In this document: in pieces, positions 1 to 7,325 of the stretch
How the letters are laid out: each line of letters starts with the position of its first letter
Numbering within the stretch: position 1 is the first letter of the stretch
From: Streptomyces sp. CB02414
GTDB lineage: Bacteria > Actinomycetota > Actinomycetes > Streptomycetales > Streptomycetaceae
Direction of reading: 5' to 3'
Assembly: GCF_001905385.1 (NCBI RefSeq)
Contig: NZ_LIPF01000014.1
Location: 79,684-143,683, forward strand
DNA length: 64,000 nucleotides
Position numbers and translations under genes: made by a program
Notes under the pieces: model-generated
Seen by the model: only the letters and a program-made list of their open reading frames with translations
Databases searched by the model: none
What the model was told of the DNA's origin: nothing

Positions 1-904
1 CCAGGTTCAGGGCGGAGACGTCCGGCGTGCGCAGCACCTCGTCCAGCACGTGCGGCATCGGCAGCCCGAACGGCCCTTCCACGCGCCCGTCCCACGTGGC
101 ACCGAGGCCGACCGTGAGCGCGAGCCACGCCAGGTTCGGCAGGCCGAGCAGCAGGACCGCGAAGGTGTCCGCCGGGTGCCCCCTCGTCCCGGCGACGACC
201 AGCCCCACCACGGCGCCGACGACGACGTACGCGAGCAGCAGCGCCACCATCGCGTACGCCGCCGGCCGCACCGAGGTGTGCAGGCGCAGCAGCCGCCCGG
301 GCAGCGGTGCCCCGCGCGAGACCAGCAGGGCCAGCACGAGCACACCGGCCAGCCACAGCAGCCCGAAGAGGACGGTCAGCGGCACGTCCGTGGTGAAGCC
401 GACCCTCGGAGCGATCCCGAAGAGGTCGCCGAGGTCGTCGAGAATGCCCTCGCCGAGGGACACCTCGAAGGTCTGGCGGGCCGCGAAGGCGAGCCCCAGC
501 AGGGCGAGCAGCCACAGAACGGCGATCCGGCCGGCCCAGCCGGCCAGCTCCGTCGCACCGGCGACCGCCCGGTGCCGCAACGGCCGCAGGAAGCCCCGGG
601 CGACGACCAGCGCGCCGGTCAGTGTCACGGACAGCGGCAGCACGGTCAGGCCCGCGTCGGTCTCGGCGAACCCTCCCGCGTCGCCGGACACTTCCAGCGC
701 CCCGCCCACGGCCGTGACGACGGTCGCCGTGACGACCCGGGGGAAGGCGTTGTCGGGCAGGTCCGCGGCGCCGGCCGCCCACAGCCCCAGCGCGGCCACG
801 ACCCACATGGCGACCAGCCCGGTCACCACGGTGACCAGGGCCTGCGGCCAGCCATGACGGGCGACCGCCGATCCGGAGGTGCCGGGTGGGGTTCGCGAAC
901 TCAC
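1..904 (-). CDS. Streptophobe-like integral membrane protein (3'-truncated by window edge)
   Basis: The reading frame opens with GTG at 902-904 and runs off the left edge, giving 301 visible codons. It is very hydrophobic, with about six or more predicted membrane spans (for example LVTVVTGLVAMWVVAALGLW and VLWLLALLGLAFAA) and few charged residues outside the loops. The pattern, including a motif near residue 90 (LTVLPLSVTLTGALVVARGF), resembles the actinobacterial 'streptophobe' family of unknown function. No Shine-Dalgarno precedes the GTG. Instead TAGCGT ends 6 nt upstream, which suggests a leaderless transcript. An ATG start in another frame would destroy the hydrophobic pattern. The family assignment is from memory. 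Confidence 0.6.
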   Translation of the reverse strand, partial: MSSRTPPGTSGSAVARHGWPQALVTVVTGLVAMWVVAALGLWAAGAADLPDNAFPRVVTATVVTAVGGALEVSGDAGGFAETDAGLTVLPLSVTLTGALVVARGFLRPLRHRAVAGATELAGWAGRIAVLWLLALLGLAFAARQTFEVSLGEGILDDLGDLFGIAPRVGFTTDVPLTVLFGLLWLAGVLVLALLVSRGAPLPGRLLRLHTSVRPAAYAMVALLLAYVVVGAVVGLVVAGTRGHPADTFAVLLLGLPNLAWLALTVGLGATWDGRVEGPFGLPMPHVLDEVLRTPDVSALNL

Positions 905-962
905 GCTGCCACGCTAAGCAGCCCCGGCCCGGGGCGCGCGCCGACAGGACCGTCCGCGTCCG

Positions 963-1190
963 CCGGACACGCGGATGCGCGGATGCGCGGATGCGCGAGC
1001 GGACCGCGCCGCCGGCCGACCGGTCCACGTACCGCCCGTCGCCAGCCGGTCCACGTGCCGCCCAGCCCGTGTGCGCCCGCGCGGCGGATGCACGGACGCA
1101 CGGATGTACGGACACGCGGATGCACGGATGCACAAGCTCCCCCGTCGGCCGCCCCGTCCACGTACCGCCCAGCCCACACGGGCGCCCACG
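963..1190. repeat. Intergenic repeat block: octamer runs alternating with a 15-16-bp unit
   Basis: The 345-bp gap between the membrane protein and the PRC-barrel gene has no convincing gene. Three perfect copies of GCGGATGC lie at 971-994. Six imperfect copies of CGGATGCA lie at 1085-1132. Between and after them are three copies of (G)GTCCACGTACCGCCC, at 1022-1037, 1048-1063 (one mismatch) and 1156-1170. The arrangement is octamers, two 16-mers, octamers, then one 15-mer. Open frames through it encode only repetitive Arg/Ala/Pro-rich peptides. Confidence 0.8.
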
Positions 1191-1249
1191 GGTTCCGCGC
1201 GCCGGTCCGGCCTGCCCGCGCTCCGAGGAATCACTCGGCGCGATGGCGC

Positions 1250-1666
1250 TCAGCCCGTCCGGACGACGACGGCGTAGTCGCCCAGGCCCAGCAGCCGGTC
1301 GGGCGGTACCTCGCCCCGGGTCGTGAAGAGCGCGAGGAGGCGCCCCGTCTCCGTGTCGAAGGCCACGTCCAGCACCGTGCCCCGCTCGGTGCCGGCCTCG
1401 GTCAGGACCCGGCGGCCCAGCAGGTCGTGGCAGGGCGGGGCGGTGCCCACCGCGTCGGCGGGACCGGCCCGGACGCCCCCCGGGCCGATCGCGTGCACCG
1501 CGTCCCAGGGGAGCGCCGTCTCCCCGCGGAAGCGGCCGCCCCGCAGCCGGACGTGGCTCACCGCCCCGGACGCGGCGTCGACGGTCAGGCACGTCACGGT
1601 GCCGAGCGGTCCGGCCCGGTCCGGCACCGTCACCGGCAGTCCCCGCACCTCGGTGAACAGCATCAC
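1250..1666 (-). CDS. PRC-barrel domain protein
   Basis: This 138-aa protein contains two PRC-barrel-like segments: residues 1-60 (FTEVRGLPVTVPDRAGPLGT) and residues 80-135 (DLLGRRVLTEAGTERGTVLD). The 'G..V....G...G.V.D' signature is typical of PRC-barrels, small beta-barrels used in RNA-processing, photosynthetic and stress-related proteins. Its GTG start overlaps the stop of the upstream PRC gene (GTGA), so the two are translationally coupled and probably act together. No membrane segment or signal peptide is visible. The molecular role is unknown. Confidence 0.75.
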   Translation of the reverse strand: MMLFTEVRGLPVTVPDRAGPLGTVTCLTVDAASGAVSHVRLRGGRFRGETALPWDAVHAIGPGGVRAGPADAVGTAPPCHDLLGRRVLTEAGTERGTVLDVAFDTETGRLLALFTTRGEVPPDRLLGLGDYAVVVRTG

Positions 1667-2247
1667 GGCAGGGAGCCCTTCCAGCGGCCGGGCACACCGC
1701 CGACCAGGGCGGTCAGACCGGAGAGGTCGTCGGCGACGTGCCGGGCGGCCTCCCCGGGCAGGACGAGGGACCGGCCGGCGACCCTGAGCGACTCACCGCG
1801 CGGCACGTACACCCGCCGCCGGTGCCGGGTGTGCCCCGGAACGAACCGTCTGCTCGCCGCCACCCGGAAGCCGACGACCCGCCCCCCGGTTCCGCCCTCC
1901 ACCACGACGTCGAGCACGGTGCCGAGCTCGTCACCGGCCTCCGTGAGGACCCGCGCCCCCAGCACCCGGGCCCGCAGCGTCTGCTGGTGCGCCGTCATGG
2001 CCGCGGCGCTCACCAGGCCCCGCCGGTCGCGGATCATCACCGCGTCGTGCCCCAGCGCGTACACCGACGGCCAGGGCAGGCCCTCCTTCAGCGGCCCCGA
2101 CAACAGTCCCCGTCCGGTCAGGGTGAAACCGGTGATCCGGCTCGCGTCGGCGTCGCATACGGTGTCCTTGACGTGGGCGACGGCATCGCCGCCGAGGGTG
2201 ACCACCGGCCGGGTGGTGAGGCTTCGTGCGGCCATCAGTTCGTTCAT
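1663..2247 (-). CDS. PRC-barrel domain protein, tandem domains
   Basis: This 194-aa protein starts at ATG 2245-2247, 8 nt after a GGAAGGG ribosome-binding site; longer in-frame starts have no such site. The N-terminal half (ARSLTTRPVVTLGGDAVAHV) and the C-terminal half (LGARVLTEAGDELGTVLDVV) each match the PRC-barrel pattern. It is the first gene of a two-gene unit whose second member (1250-1666) is a shorter paralogue, so the pair probably arose by duplication. It is divergent from the HATPase gene at 2405. Function is unknown. Family members often sit in stress loci of actinomycetes, which fits the neighbouring sigma factor. Confidence 0.75.
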   Translation of the reverse strand: MNELMAARSLTTRPVVTLGGDAVAHVKDTVCDADASRITGFTLTGRGLLSGPLKEGLPWPSVYALGHDAVMIRDRRGLVSAAAMTAHQQTLRARVLGARVLTEAGDELGTVLDVVVEGGTGGRVVGFRVAASRRFVPGHTRHRRRVYVPRGESLRVAGRSLVLPGEAARHVADDLSGLTALVGGVPGRWKGSLP

Positions 2248-2328
2248 CGCGCACCCTTCCCGCACCCTCTCCCGTGCCTTCGGGTTCCCCGCGCCACTGT
2301 GACGATGCCCGCAGTACGAGGACACGGG

Positions 2329-2353
2329 GAGTGCGACGCCGGACCCGGGGTAC
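2329..2353 (+). promoter_or_regulatory. SigB-type promoter candidate
   Basis: GAGT (2329-2332), 15 nt, then GGGTAC (2348-2353) matches the Streptomyces SigB-family consensus GNNT-N14-16-GGGTAC/T. It lies 52 nt upstream of the HATPase start at 2405. Confidence 0.5.
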
Positions 2354-2404
2354 GAGGGCAGGTGCAGACACGTCCGGCCAGTCCGGCTTCCGAGAGAGAA
2401 ACGC

Positions 2405-2860
2405 ATGACCGAGTACCTGGACGGGGCAGTGATACCGACTGGTTTCGACGTACCCGTTGAACCGCTGAGGCGGGCGGCACACTACTCCGGTGAACCGGGG
2501 TGCATAGCGCAGGCACGTTCCTTCGCCTCGCTCTTCCTCGACCAGCTCAGGACCGAGTGGTGCGCCACCGTCGGCCCGCGGGCCGACGGCGCGGTGCTGC
2601 TCGTGGTGAGCGAGCTGGTCACCAACGCCGACCGCCACAGCAAGGGGCCGTACGTCCTGGAGCTGGAGGGCACACCCGCCTCGGTGGCCGTCACCGTCTA
2701 CGACAGCAGCGGTGCGGTGCCCGAGCGCTACCCCCGCGATCCCGAGCGCGTCGGCCGGCACGGTCTGGAGATCGTCCACGCCCTGGCCGAGGCGGTCGTC
2801 GTCGAACGCGTACCGGTCGGCAAGCGGGTCACCGCCCAGGTGCCGCTCACCGAGGCCTGA
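2405..2860 (+). CDS. ATP-binding protein, RsbW-like HATPase (putative anti-sigma factor)
   Basis: This 151-aa soluble protein carries a GHKL/HATPase_c fold. The N box is at about 63-72 (VVSELVTNAD), the G1 box at about 99-103 (YDSSG), and the G2 box at about 117-122 (GRHGLE). Such stand-alone ATPases in Streptomyces are RsbW-like: they bind SigB-family sigma factors and phosphorylate STAS antagonists. The next gene, in convergent orientation, is a SigB-family sigma factor, so that is a plausible partner. A SigB-type promoter motif just upstream suggests feedback control. Kinase activity is inferred. Confidence 0.8.
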   Translation: MTEYLDGAVIPTGFDVPVEPLRRAAHYSGEPGCIAQARSFASLFLDQLRTEWCATVGPRADGAVLLVVSELVTNADRHSKGPYVLELEGTPASVAVTVYDSSGAVPERYPRDPERVGRHGLEIVHALAEAVVVERVPVGKRVTAQVPLTEA

Positions 2861-2879
2861 GCGCTCCCTCGCGCAGGTC

Positions 2880-3767
2880 TCAGGCGCAGCCCAGCTCGCC
2901 GAGCATGCCCTCGCGCAGCCGGGTGATGATCCGCTTGATCAGCCGGGACACGTGCATCTGCGAGCAGCCGAGCTGTTCGCCGATCTCGGCCTGGGTGGCC
3001 TCCTCGACGAACCGCATGTGGATGATCTGCCGGTCGCGCTCACTGAGCTCGGCCATCAGCGGGGCGAGCGAGTGGAAGTCCTCGACGAGCCGCAGCCCGT
3101 CCTCCTCGACACCGATGAAGTCGGCCAGCACCGATTCGCCGCTCTCGGGCCCGTCGCCGGTCAGTGCCGCGTCCAGCGAGGAGGAGTTGTAGCCGTTGGA
3201 GGCGATCTGGCCCTCGATCACCTCGTTCTCACCGATGTTCATCAGCGTGGCGAGCTCGGCGACGGTGGGCTCGCGGTCCAGGCGCGAGGACAGCTCCTCG
3301 CGGGCCTTGGCGAGCTCGACGCGCAGCTCCTGGAGCCGCCGCGGCACGTGCACCGCCCACGAGGTGTCCCGGAAGAAGCGCTTGATCTCACCGACGATGT
3401 ACGGCACGGCGAAGGAGGTGAACTCGACCTCGCGGGTCAGCTCGAACCGGTCGATGGCCTTGATCAGGCCGATCATGCCGACCTGGACGATGTCGTCCAT
3501 GTCGTCCCCGCGACCGCGGAAGCGGCCGGCGGCGAACCGCACGAGCGACATGTTCATCTCGATCAGCGTGTTGCGCGCGTACTGGTAGTCGTGCGTGCCC
3601 TCTTCGAGTTCCGACAGCCGCTGGAAGAACTGGCGCGACAACTGCCGTGCGTCACGCGGAGCCACGGTGCGGGGGTCCACGACACCCGGCAGTGTCCCGT
3701 CACCCGTCCCGCTCCCGGTGGTCTCCTCGACGACCTGTGCCTTGGGCCGGATCACGGCGGTCTCCAT
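2880..3767 (-). CDS. sigL: RNA polymerase sigma factor, SigB/SigF/SigG family (SigL-like)
   Basis: This 295-aa group 3 sigma factor has region 2 around residues 70-140 (core-binding DIVQVGMIGLIKAIDRFE, then EFTSFAVPYIVGEIKRFFRD), region 3 around 150-200, and a region 4.2 helix-turn-helix near the C-terminus (GCSQMHVSRLIKRI). ATG 3765-3767 is preceded by GGGAGAGG; the extended frame upstream is low-complexity and lacks a site. It sits beside popR and clpP3-clpP4. From memory, S. coelicolor sigL (SCO7278) occupies the same place, so the symbol rests on synteny plus family. A SigB-type promoter motif at 3826-3850 points to autoregulation or a sigma cascade. Confidence 0.85.
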   Translation of the reverse strand: METAVIRPKAQVVEETTGSGTGDGTLPGVVDPRTVAPRDARQLSRQFFQRLSELEEGTHDYQYARNTLIEMNMSLVRFAAGRFRGRGDDMDDIVQVGMIGLIKAIDRFELTREVEFTSFAVPYIVGEIKRFFRDTSWAVHVPRRLQELRVELAKAREELSSRLDREPTVAELATLMNIGENEVIEGQIASNGYNSSSLDAALTGDGPESGESVLADFIGVEEDGLRLVEDFHSLAPLMAELSERDRQIIHMRFVEEATQAEIGEQLGCSQMHVSRLIKRIITRLREGMLGELGCA

Positions 3768-3805
3768 TACCTCTCCCACGAAAGTCACGGTTCGGCGTCT
3801 CCCTA

Positions 3806-3850
3806 GGTTTTTCCCGCGCTTGCGGGTACCCGGGTCGCTGCGGCACATGC
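3806..3850. promoter_or_regulatory. Overlapping divergent SigB-type promoter motifs sharing GGGTACCC
   Basis: On the minus strand GCAT (3850-3847), 15 nt, then GGGTAC (3831-3826) faces sigL, 59 nt from its ATG. On the plus strand GGTT (3806-3809), 14 nt, then GGGTAC (3824-3829) faces popR. Both use the palindrome GGGTACCC at 3824-3831. Confidence 0.5.
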
Positions 3851-4004
3851 CTCTCGTTTTCACGGGTGGCGGAAAGCGGGTGCCGCGGCGCCTTCGCGGA
3901 GTGCTGCGTCCAGTCCTCAGGGTAGTCCCGCGCACCGCGACCGGCACCCGGAGATTTCCCTCTGGGCTGAACGCCGCCCCCTTTCCCCGCCCCGCCGGGC
4001 TCCT

Positions 4005-4018
4005 AGGCTGAGGAGGTG
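4005..4018 (+). promoter_or_regulatory. -10 box and leaderless start of popR (candidate)
   Basis: TAGGCT lies about 6 nt before the GTG at 4016-4018. The GAGGAG between them is too close to serve as a normal ribosome-binding site, so transcription may begin at the start codon. Confidence 0.35.
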
Positions 4019-4456
4019 ACCAGCCACGTGCCGAACGAAGCCCGCGTCATTCCCATCCGACCCCGGGCCCAGCGCCCACAGGCCCGCCCCGCCGCCCCGC
4101 CCGCAGCCCCGCCCCTCGCCCCGGAACGACGGCGCCCCGCCGCCCGGGAGCCCCTGTGGCGCGATCTGGTCGGTGACATCCTGCGGCGTGAACGCCTCGC
4201 CCAGGAACGCACCCTGAAGGAGGTCGCGGAGTCCGCCCGCATCTCCATGCCGTACCTCTCCGAGGTGGAGCGCGGCCGCAAGGAGGCCTCCTCGGAGGTG
4301 CTGGCCGCCGCCGCGGGCGCCCTCGGACTGGGCCTCGGCGACCTGCTGGCGCGGGCCCAGGGAGAGCTGGTCCGCCTCGCCTCCCGGCACACCGGTGCCG
4401 GCCGGGGTCCCGGCGCGTCCGGTGCCCGCTTCGACGGGATGTGCCTGGCGGCCTGA
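4016..4456 (+). CDS. popR: PopR, XRE-type activator of clpP3-clpP4
   Basis: This 146-aa protein has a Pro/Arg-rich N-terminus (1-45) and an XRE helix-turn-helix at about 52-112 (LVGDILRRERLAQERTLKEV, then ISMPYLSEVERGRKEASSEV), the ClgR/PopR type. It ends in CLAA. In S. lividans, PopR activates clpP3-clpP4 and is destroyed by ClpP1/ClpP2 through its C-terminal alanines, and the AA end is kept here. It is convergent with clpP4-clpP3, whose promoter region carries two perfect PopR boxes (5860-5889). The activator should therefore accumulate only when the housekeeping ClpP is limiting. Assignment rests on domain, neighbours and operator together. Confidence 0.88.
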   Translation: MTSHVPNEARVIPIRPRAQRPQARPAAPPAAPPLAPERRRPAAREPLWRDLVGDILRRERLAQERTLKEVAESARISMPYLSEVERGRKEASSEVLAAAAGALGLGLGDLLARAQGELVRLASRHTGAGRGPGASGARFDGMCLAA

Positions 4457-4468
4457 CCGCCGTACGGA

Positions 4469-4497
4469 GCGGCGCCCCGCGGACCGCGAGGCGCCGC
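4469..4497. terminator. Hairpin between convergent popR and clpP4
   Basis: GCGGCGCC (4469-4476) pairs with GGCGCCGC (4490-4497) across a 13-nt loop, between the stops of popR and clpP4. It could act in both directions. There is no U tract, as is common in high-GC actinomycetes. Confidence 0.5.
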
Positions 4498-4505
4498 CCC
4501 GGTGT

Positions 4506-5108
4506 TCACACCCGCGCCAGCCGCCGGCTGAGCACCTCGTCGGCCAGCCCGTACGCCACGGCCTCCTCGGCGGTGAACACCTTGTCGCGGTCCATGTCCG
4601 CGCGCAGCGTCGCCACGTCGTGGTGGGTGTGCCGGGCCAGCACCTCCTCGACCTGCGAGCGGATCCGGACCATCTCCTTGGCCTGCAGCGCCAGGTCGGA
4701 GACCGTGCCCTGCCGCCCGCCACTGGCCGGCTGGCCGAGCAGCACCCGCGCGTGCTCCAGCACGAACCGCCGCCCCGGGTCCCCGCCGGCCAGCAGCACG
4801 GCAGCCGTGGAGGCCGCCTGCCCGACGCAGAACGTGGAGATCGGCGCCTGGACGAACGTCATCGTGTCGTAGATCGCCATCAGCGACGTGAACGAGCCGC
4901 CGGGGGAGTTGATGTAGACCGCGACCTCGCTCTCCGGGGCCGACGACTCCAGGTGGAGCAGCTGCGCGATGACGACGTTGGCCACGCCGTCGTCGATCTC
5001 GGTGCCCAGGAAGATGATCCGCTCCGACAGCAGCCGGCTGAACACGTCGTAGGACCGCTCGCCCTGCGGGGTCCGCTCGACGACGTTCGGAATCGTGTAG
5101 CTCCCCAT
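4506..5108 (-). CDS. clpP4: ATP-dependent Clp protease proteolytic subunit ClpP4, catalytic His replaced
   Basis: This 200-aa ClpP-family serine peptidase is the second gene of the operon. Its ATG begins 1 nt after the clpP3 stop, so translation is coupled. The handle and oxyanion region (YINSPGGSFTSLMAIYDTM) and nucleophile motif GQAAS (Ser100) are present, and Asp175 is in DRDKVFTAEEA. Where ClpP normally has His in the MxHQP motif, this protein reads RVLLGQP, giving Gly125. The triad therefore appears broken, and it probably works as a structural or regulatory subunit in a mixed ClpP3/ClpP4 tetradecamer. ClpP3 retains all three residues. Activity in mixed complexes is inferred. Confidence 0.88.
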   Translation of the reverse strand: MGSYTIPNVVERTPQGERSYDVFSRLLSERIIFLGTEIDDGVANVVIAQLLHLESSAPESEVAVYINSPGGSFTSLMAIYDTMTFVQAPISTFCVGQAASTAAVLLAGGDPGRRFVLEHARVLLGQPASGGRQGTVSDLALQAKEMVRIRSQVEEVLARHTHHDVATLRADMDRDKVFTAEEAVAYGLADEVLSRRLARV

Positions 5109-5109
5109 G

Positions 5110-5763
5110 TCACAGCCCCATCCGTCGCCGCGGGGCGGCCGGGCGCACGTCCGCGAGGGACTGGACGACCCGGTCCACCATGCCGTACTCCCTGGCCTCC
5201 TCGGCCGTGAACCAGCGGTCCCGGTCGCCGTCCCGGGAGATCGTCTCCGGGCTCTGCCCGGTGTGCTCGGCGGTGATCCGCTCGATGGTCCGCTTGGTGA
5301 ACTCCAGGTTGTCGGCCTGGATCTCGATGTCGGCGGTGGTGCCGCCGATGCCCGCCGACGGCTGGTGCATCATCACGCGCGCGTTCGGCAGGGCGTAGCG
5401 CTTGCCCGCCGTCCCGACGCTCAGCAGGAACTGCCCCATGCTGGCGGCGAACCCCATGGCGAGCGTGGAGACGTCGTTGGGGATCAGCCGCATCGTGTCG
5501 TAGATGGCGAGCCCCGCGTGCACGGACCCTCCCGGGCTGTTGACGCACAGCGTGATGTCGGCGCGCGGGTCCTCCGTGGAGAGGATGAGCAGCTGGGCGC
5601 AGACCCGGTTCGCGGAGACCTCGTCGACCTGCGTGCCCAGCAGCACGATCCGCTGCGCCAGCAGCTGCGCGGCCAGGTGGTCGTCGAACCGGGAGGGAGG
5701 GGTGTCCCCCTCCTCCGCGCGGGGCAGTGCGGCCGGGGCGAGGCCGGCGATGAGTGGAGACAT
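5110..5763 (-). CDS. clpP3: ATP-dependent Clp protease proteolytic subunit ClpP3
   Basis: This 217-aa cytoplasmic serine peptidase subunit associates with Clp ATPases. The complete triad is visible: Ser108 in GFAASMG, His133 in MMHQP, and Asp182 in DRDRWFTAEEA. The N-terminus is about 20 residues longer than E. coli ClpP before the fold begins at DHLAAQLLAQRIV, and may be processed. ATG 5761-5763 follows AAGGAG at good spacing. It is first in the clpP3-clpP4 operon. Two tandem PopR sites about 97-126 bp upstream indicate control by PopR. In S. lividans this pair is the backup protease induced when clpP1/clpP2 is defective. Confidence 0.9.
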   Translation of the reverse strand: MSPLIAGLAPAALPRAEEGDTPPSRFDDHLAAQLLAQRIVLLGTQVDEVSANRVCAQLLILSTEDPRADITLCVNSPGGSVHAGLAIYDTMRLIPNDVSTLAMGFAASMGQFLLSVGTAGKRYALPNARVMMHQPSAGIGGTTADIEIQADNLEFTKRTIERITAEHTGQSPETISRDGDRDRWFTAEEAREYGMVDRVVQSLADVRPAAPRRRMGL

Positions 5764-5859
5764 CGGTGCTCCTTGTCGGGTCGTCGGGTGAGTCGTACGC
5801 GGCCGGTGGCGCCGCGCTCTCTCCACTCTTGGCCCGCCGCGGCCCCGGGAAGGCCCTTC

Positions 5860-5889
5860 TCTGCCCGCGGCAGATCTGCCACGGGCAGA
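5860..5889 (-). promoter_or_regulatory. Two abutting PopR operator boxes
   Basis: TCTGCC-CGC-GGCAGA (5860-5874) and TCTGCC-ACG-GGCAGA (5875-5889) are both perfect matches to the PopR palindrome TCTGCC-N3-GGCAGA described in S. lividans. They have no gap between them and lie upstream of clpP3. Confidence 0.85.
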
Positions 5890-5989
5890 GCGTCCGGGCG
5901 GTGGGCGAAGACGGGGGCCCACGAGCGATGAGTTCTCCGGCTTCCGCCGGTCGACAGTGGTGACCGTGTTCCGCGACCGGGAGGTACTC

Positions 5990-6472
5990 ATGAACACCGA
6001 CGGCTTCACCACGTGTCTCTGGTTCGACGGCCGGGCGGAGGAGGCAGCCCACTTCTACGTCTCCCTCTTCAAGAACTCCGGCATCGGCGCCGTCACCCGC
6101 TACCCCGAGGGGGCCCACCAGCCCGCCGGCACGGTGCTCACCGTCGACTTCACGGCCAACGGCCAGCGGTTCGTCGCCCTCAACGGCGGCCCGGAGTTCC
6201 GGTTCAACGAGGCGATCTCCTTCCAGATCACCTGCGACGACCAGGAGGAGGTCGACCACTACTGGGCCAGGCTCACCGAGGAGGGCGGCGAGGAGGGACC
6301 CTGCGGCTGGGTCAAGGACCGCTTCGGCGTCTCCTGGCAGGTCGTCCCGGGCCGGCTCGAGGAGATGTTCCGCGACCCCGACCCCGCGAAGGCCGCACGG
6401 GCCAACCAGGCCATGATGTCGATGCGCAAGCTCGACATCGCCGAACTGGAGAAGGCGTACGCCGGGGAGTGA
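5990..6472 (+). CDS. VOC family protein, PhnB/3-demethylubiquinone methyltransferase-like
   Basis: This 160-aa protein belongs to the PhnB-like branch of the glyoxalase/VOC superfamily. It has the N-terminal CLWFDGRAEEAAHFYVSLFK motif, a central NGGPEFRFNEAISF segment and the C-terminal WGWxxDxFGVSWQ-like segment (GWVKDRFGVSWQVVPG). The ATG at 5990 follows GGGAGGT; upstream in-frame codons lack a site. The superfamily uses a metal-binding beta-alpha-beta fold for isomerases, dioxygenases or drug binding, and the substrate cannot be read from sequence. It is followed after 5 nt by a second VOC gene and is probably co-transcribed with it. Confidence 0.85.
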   Translation: MNTDGFTTCLWFDGRAEEAAHFYVSLFKNSGIGAVTRYPEGAHQPAGTVLTVDFTANGQRFVALNGGPEFRFNEAISFQITCDDQEEVDHYWARLTEEGGEEGPCGWVKDRFGVSWQVVPGRLEEMFRDPDPAKAARANQAMMSMRKLDIAELEKAYAGE

Positions 6473-6477
6473 CCGTC

Positions 6478-7269
6478 ATGCGAACTGAAGGAACCCCCTG
6501 CTGGGCGGACGCGATGTTCGCCGACGTCGAGGGAGCCAAGCGTTTCTACGGTGAGGTCCTCGGCTGGACCTTCGGCGTGTCGTCGTCCGAGTACGGCGAC
6601 TACACCCAGTGCTACGCGGACGGCAAGGCGGTCGCCGCCGTGGTGCCGCCGGTGCCCGGCCAGGAGGACCAGTCGCAGTGGTGTCTCTACTTCGCCTCCC
6701 GGGACGCGACGGCGACCGCCGCGCGGATCCGTGAGGCGGGCGGCGAGGTGGTGATGGAGCCGATGCGGGTCGGCGACTTCGGCACCATGTGCCTGGCCCG
6801 CGACCCGGGCGGCGTCGTGTTCGGTCTCTGGCAGGGCGGCGCCCATGAGGGGTTCGAGGCCGTCGCCGAGCCCGGCGCGTACTGCTGGGCCGAGGTCTTC
6901 ACCCGGGAGCCGGGCAAGTCGGACGCCTTCTTCCCCGCGGTCTTCGGGTACCGGGCGAAGCAGATGGAGGACGACGGAGTCGACTTCCGCCTCTTCGACC
7001 TGGGCGAGGAGCCCGTGCTCGGCCGCATGGCCGTGACGGACGACTTCCCGCCCGAGGTGCCGTCGTACATCAACGTCTACTTCACCGTCCCCGACTGCGA
7101 CGAGGCCGTGGCCCGCGCGACGGAACTCGGCGGCACCCTCCGTTTCGGTCCGATGAGCACCCCCTTCGGGCGGTACGCGACACTGAGCGACCCGCAGGGC
7201 GCCGACTTCTCGGTGATCGACACCACGCGGACCGAGGGAGAGATGCCGAAGATCACCGACGTCTCCTGA
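6478..7269 (+). CDS. VOC family protein with two glyoxalase domains
   Basis: This 263-aa protein has two VOC modules: about 1-122 (TPCWADAMFADVEGAKRFYG to DPGGVVFGLWQ) and about 130-255 (PGAYCWAEVFTREPGKSDAF to SDPQGADFSVI). The layout matches Streptomyces proteins annotated as glyoxalase/bleomycin-resistance/dioxygenase or hydroxylase. ATG 6478 lies 5 nt after the upstream VOC stop, with GGGGAG overlapping that gene's end, so the two are probably one operon. The substrate is unknown. A role in detoxification or small-molecule modification is a guess from family. Confidence 0.82.
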   Translation: MRTEGTPCWADAMFADVEGAKRFYGEVLGWTFGVSSSEYGDYTQCYADGKAVAAVVPPVPGQEDQSQWCLYFASRDATATAARIREAGGEVVMEPMRVGDFGTMCLARDPGGVVFGLWQGGAHEGFEAVAEPGAYCWAEVFTREPGKSDAFFPAVFGYRAKQMEDDGVDFRLFDLGEEPVLGRMAVTDDFPPEVPSYINVYFTVPDCDEAVARATELGGTLRFGPMSTPFGRYATLSDPQGADFSVIDTTRTEGEMPKITDVS

Positions 7270-7325
7270 ACGCCCTCCCGTGACCCGGTCCGGACGCCCC
7301 GCCGCCCCATGGCATGATCGGGCGC

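Noticed and set aside
971..1132. Octamer runs considered as CRISPR or as an origin-type iteron set
   Set aside because: Units are only 8 bp with no unique spacers, and there is no replication gene nearby. Kept as simple repeats.
50..2302. A 750-codon plus-strand frame through the repeat block and PRC-barrel genes
   Set aside because: It crosses repetitive DNA and is antisense to two genes with PRC-barrel signatures. The peptide is Arg/Pro/Gln-rich with no domain.
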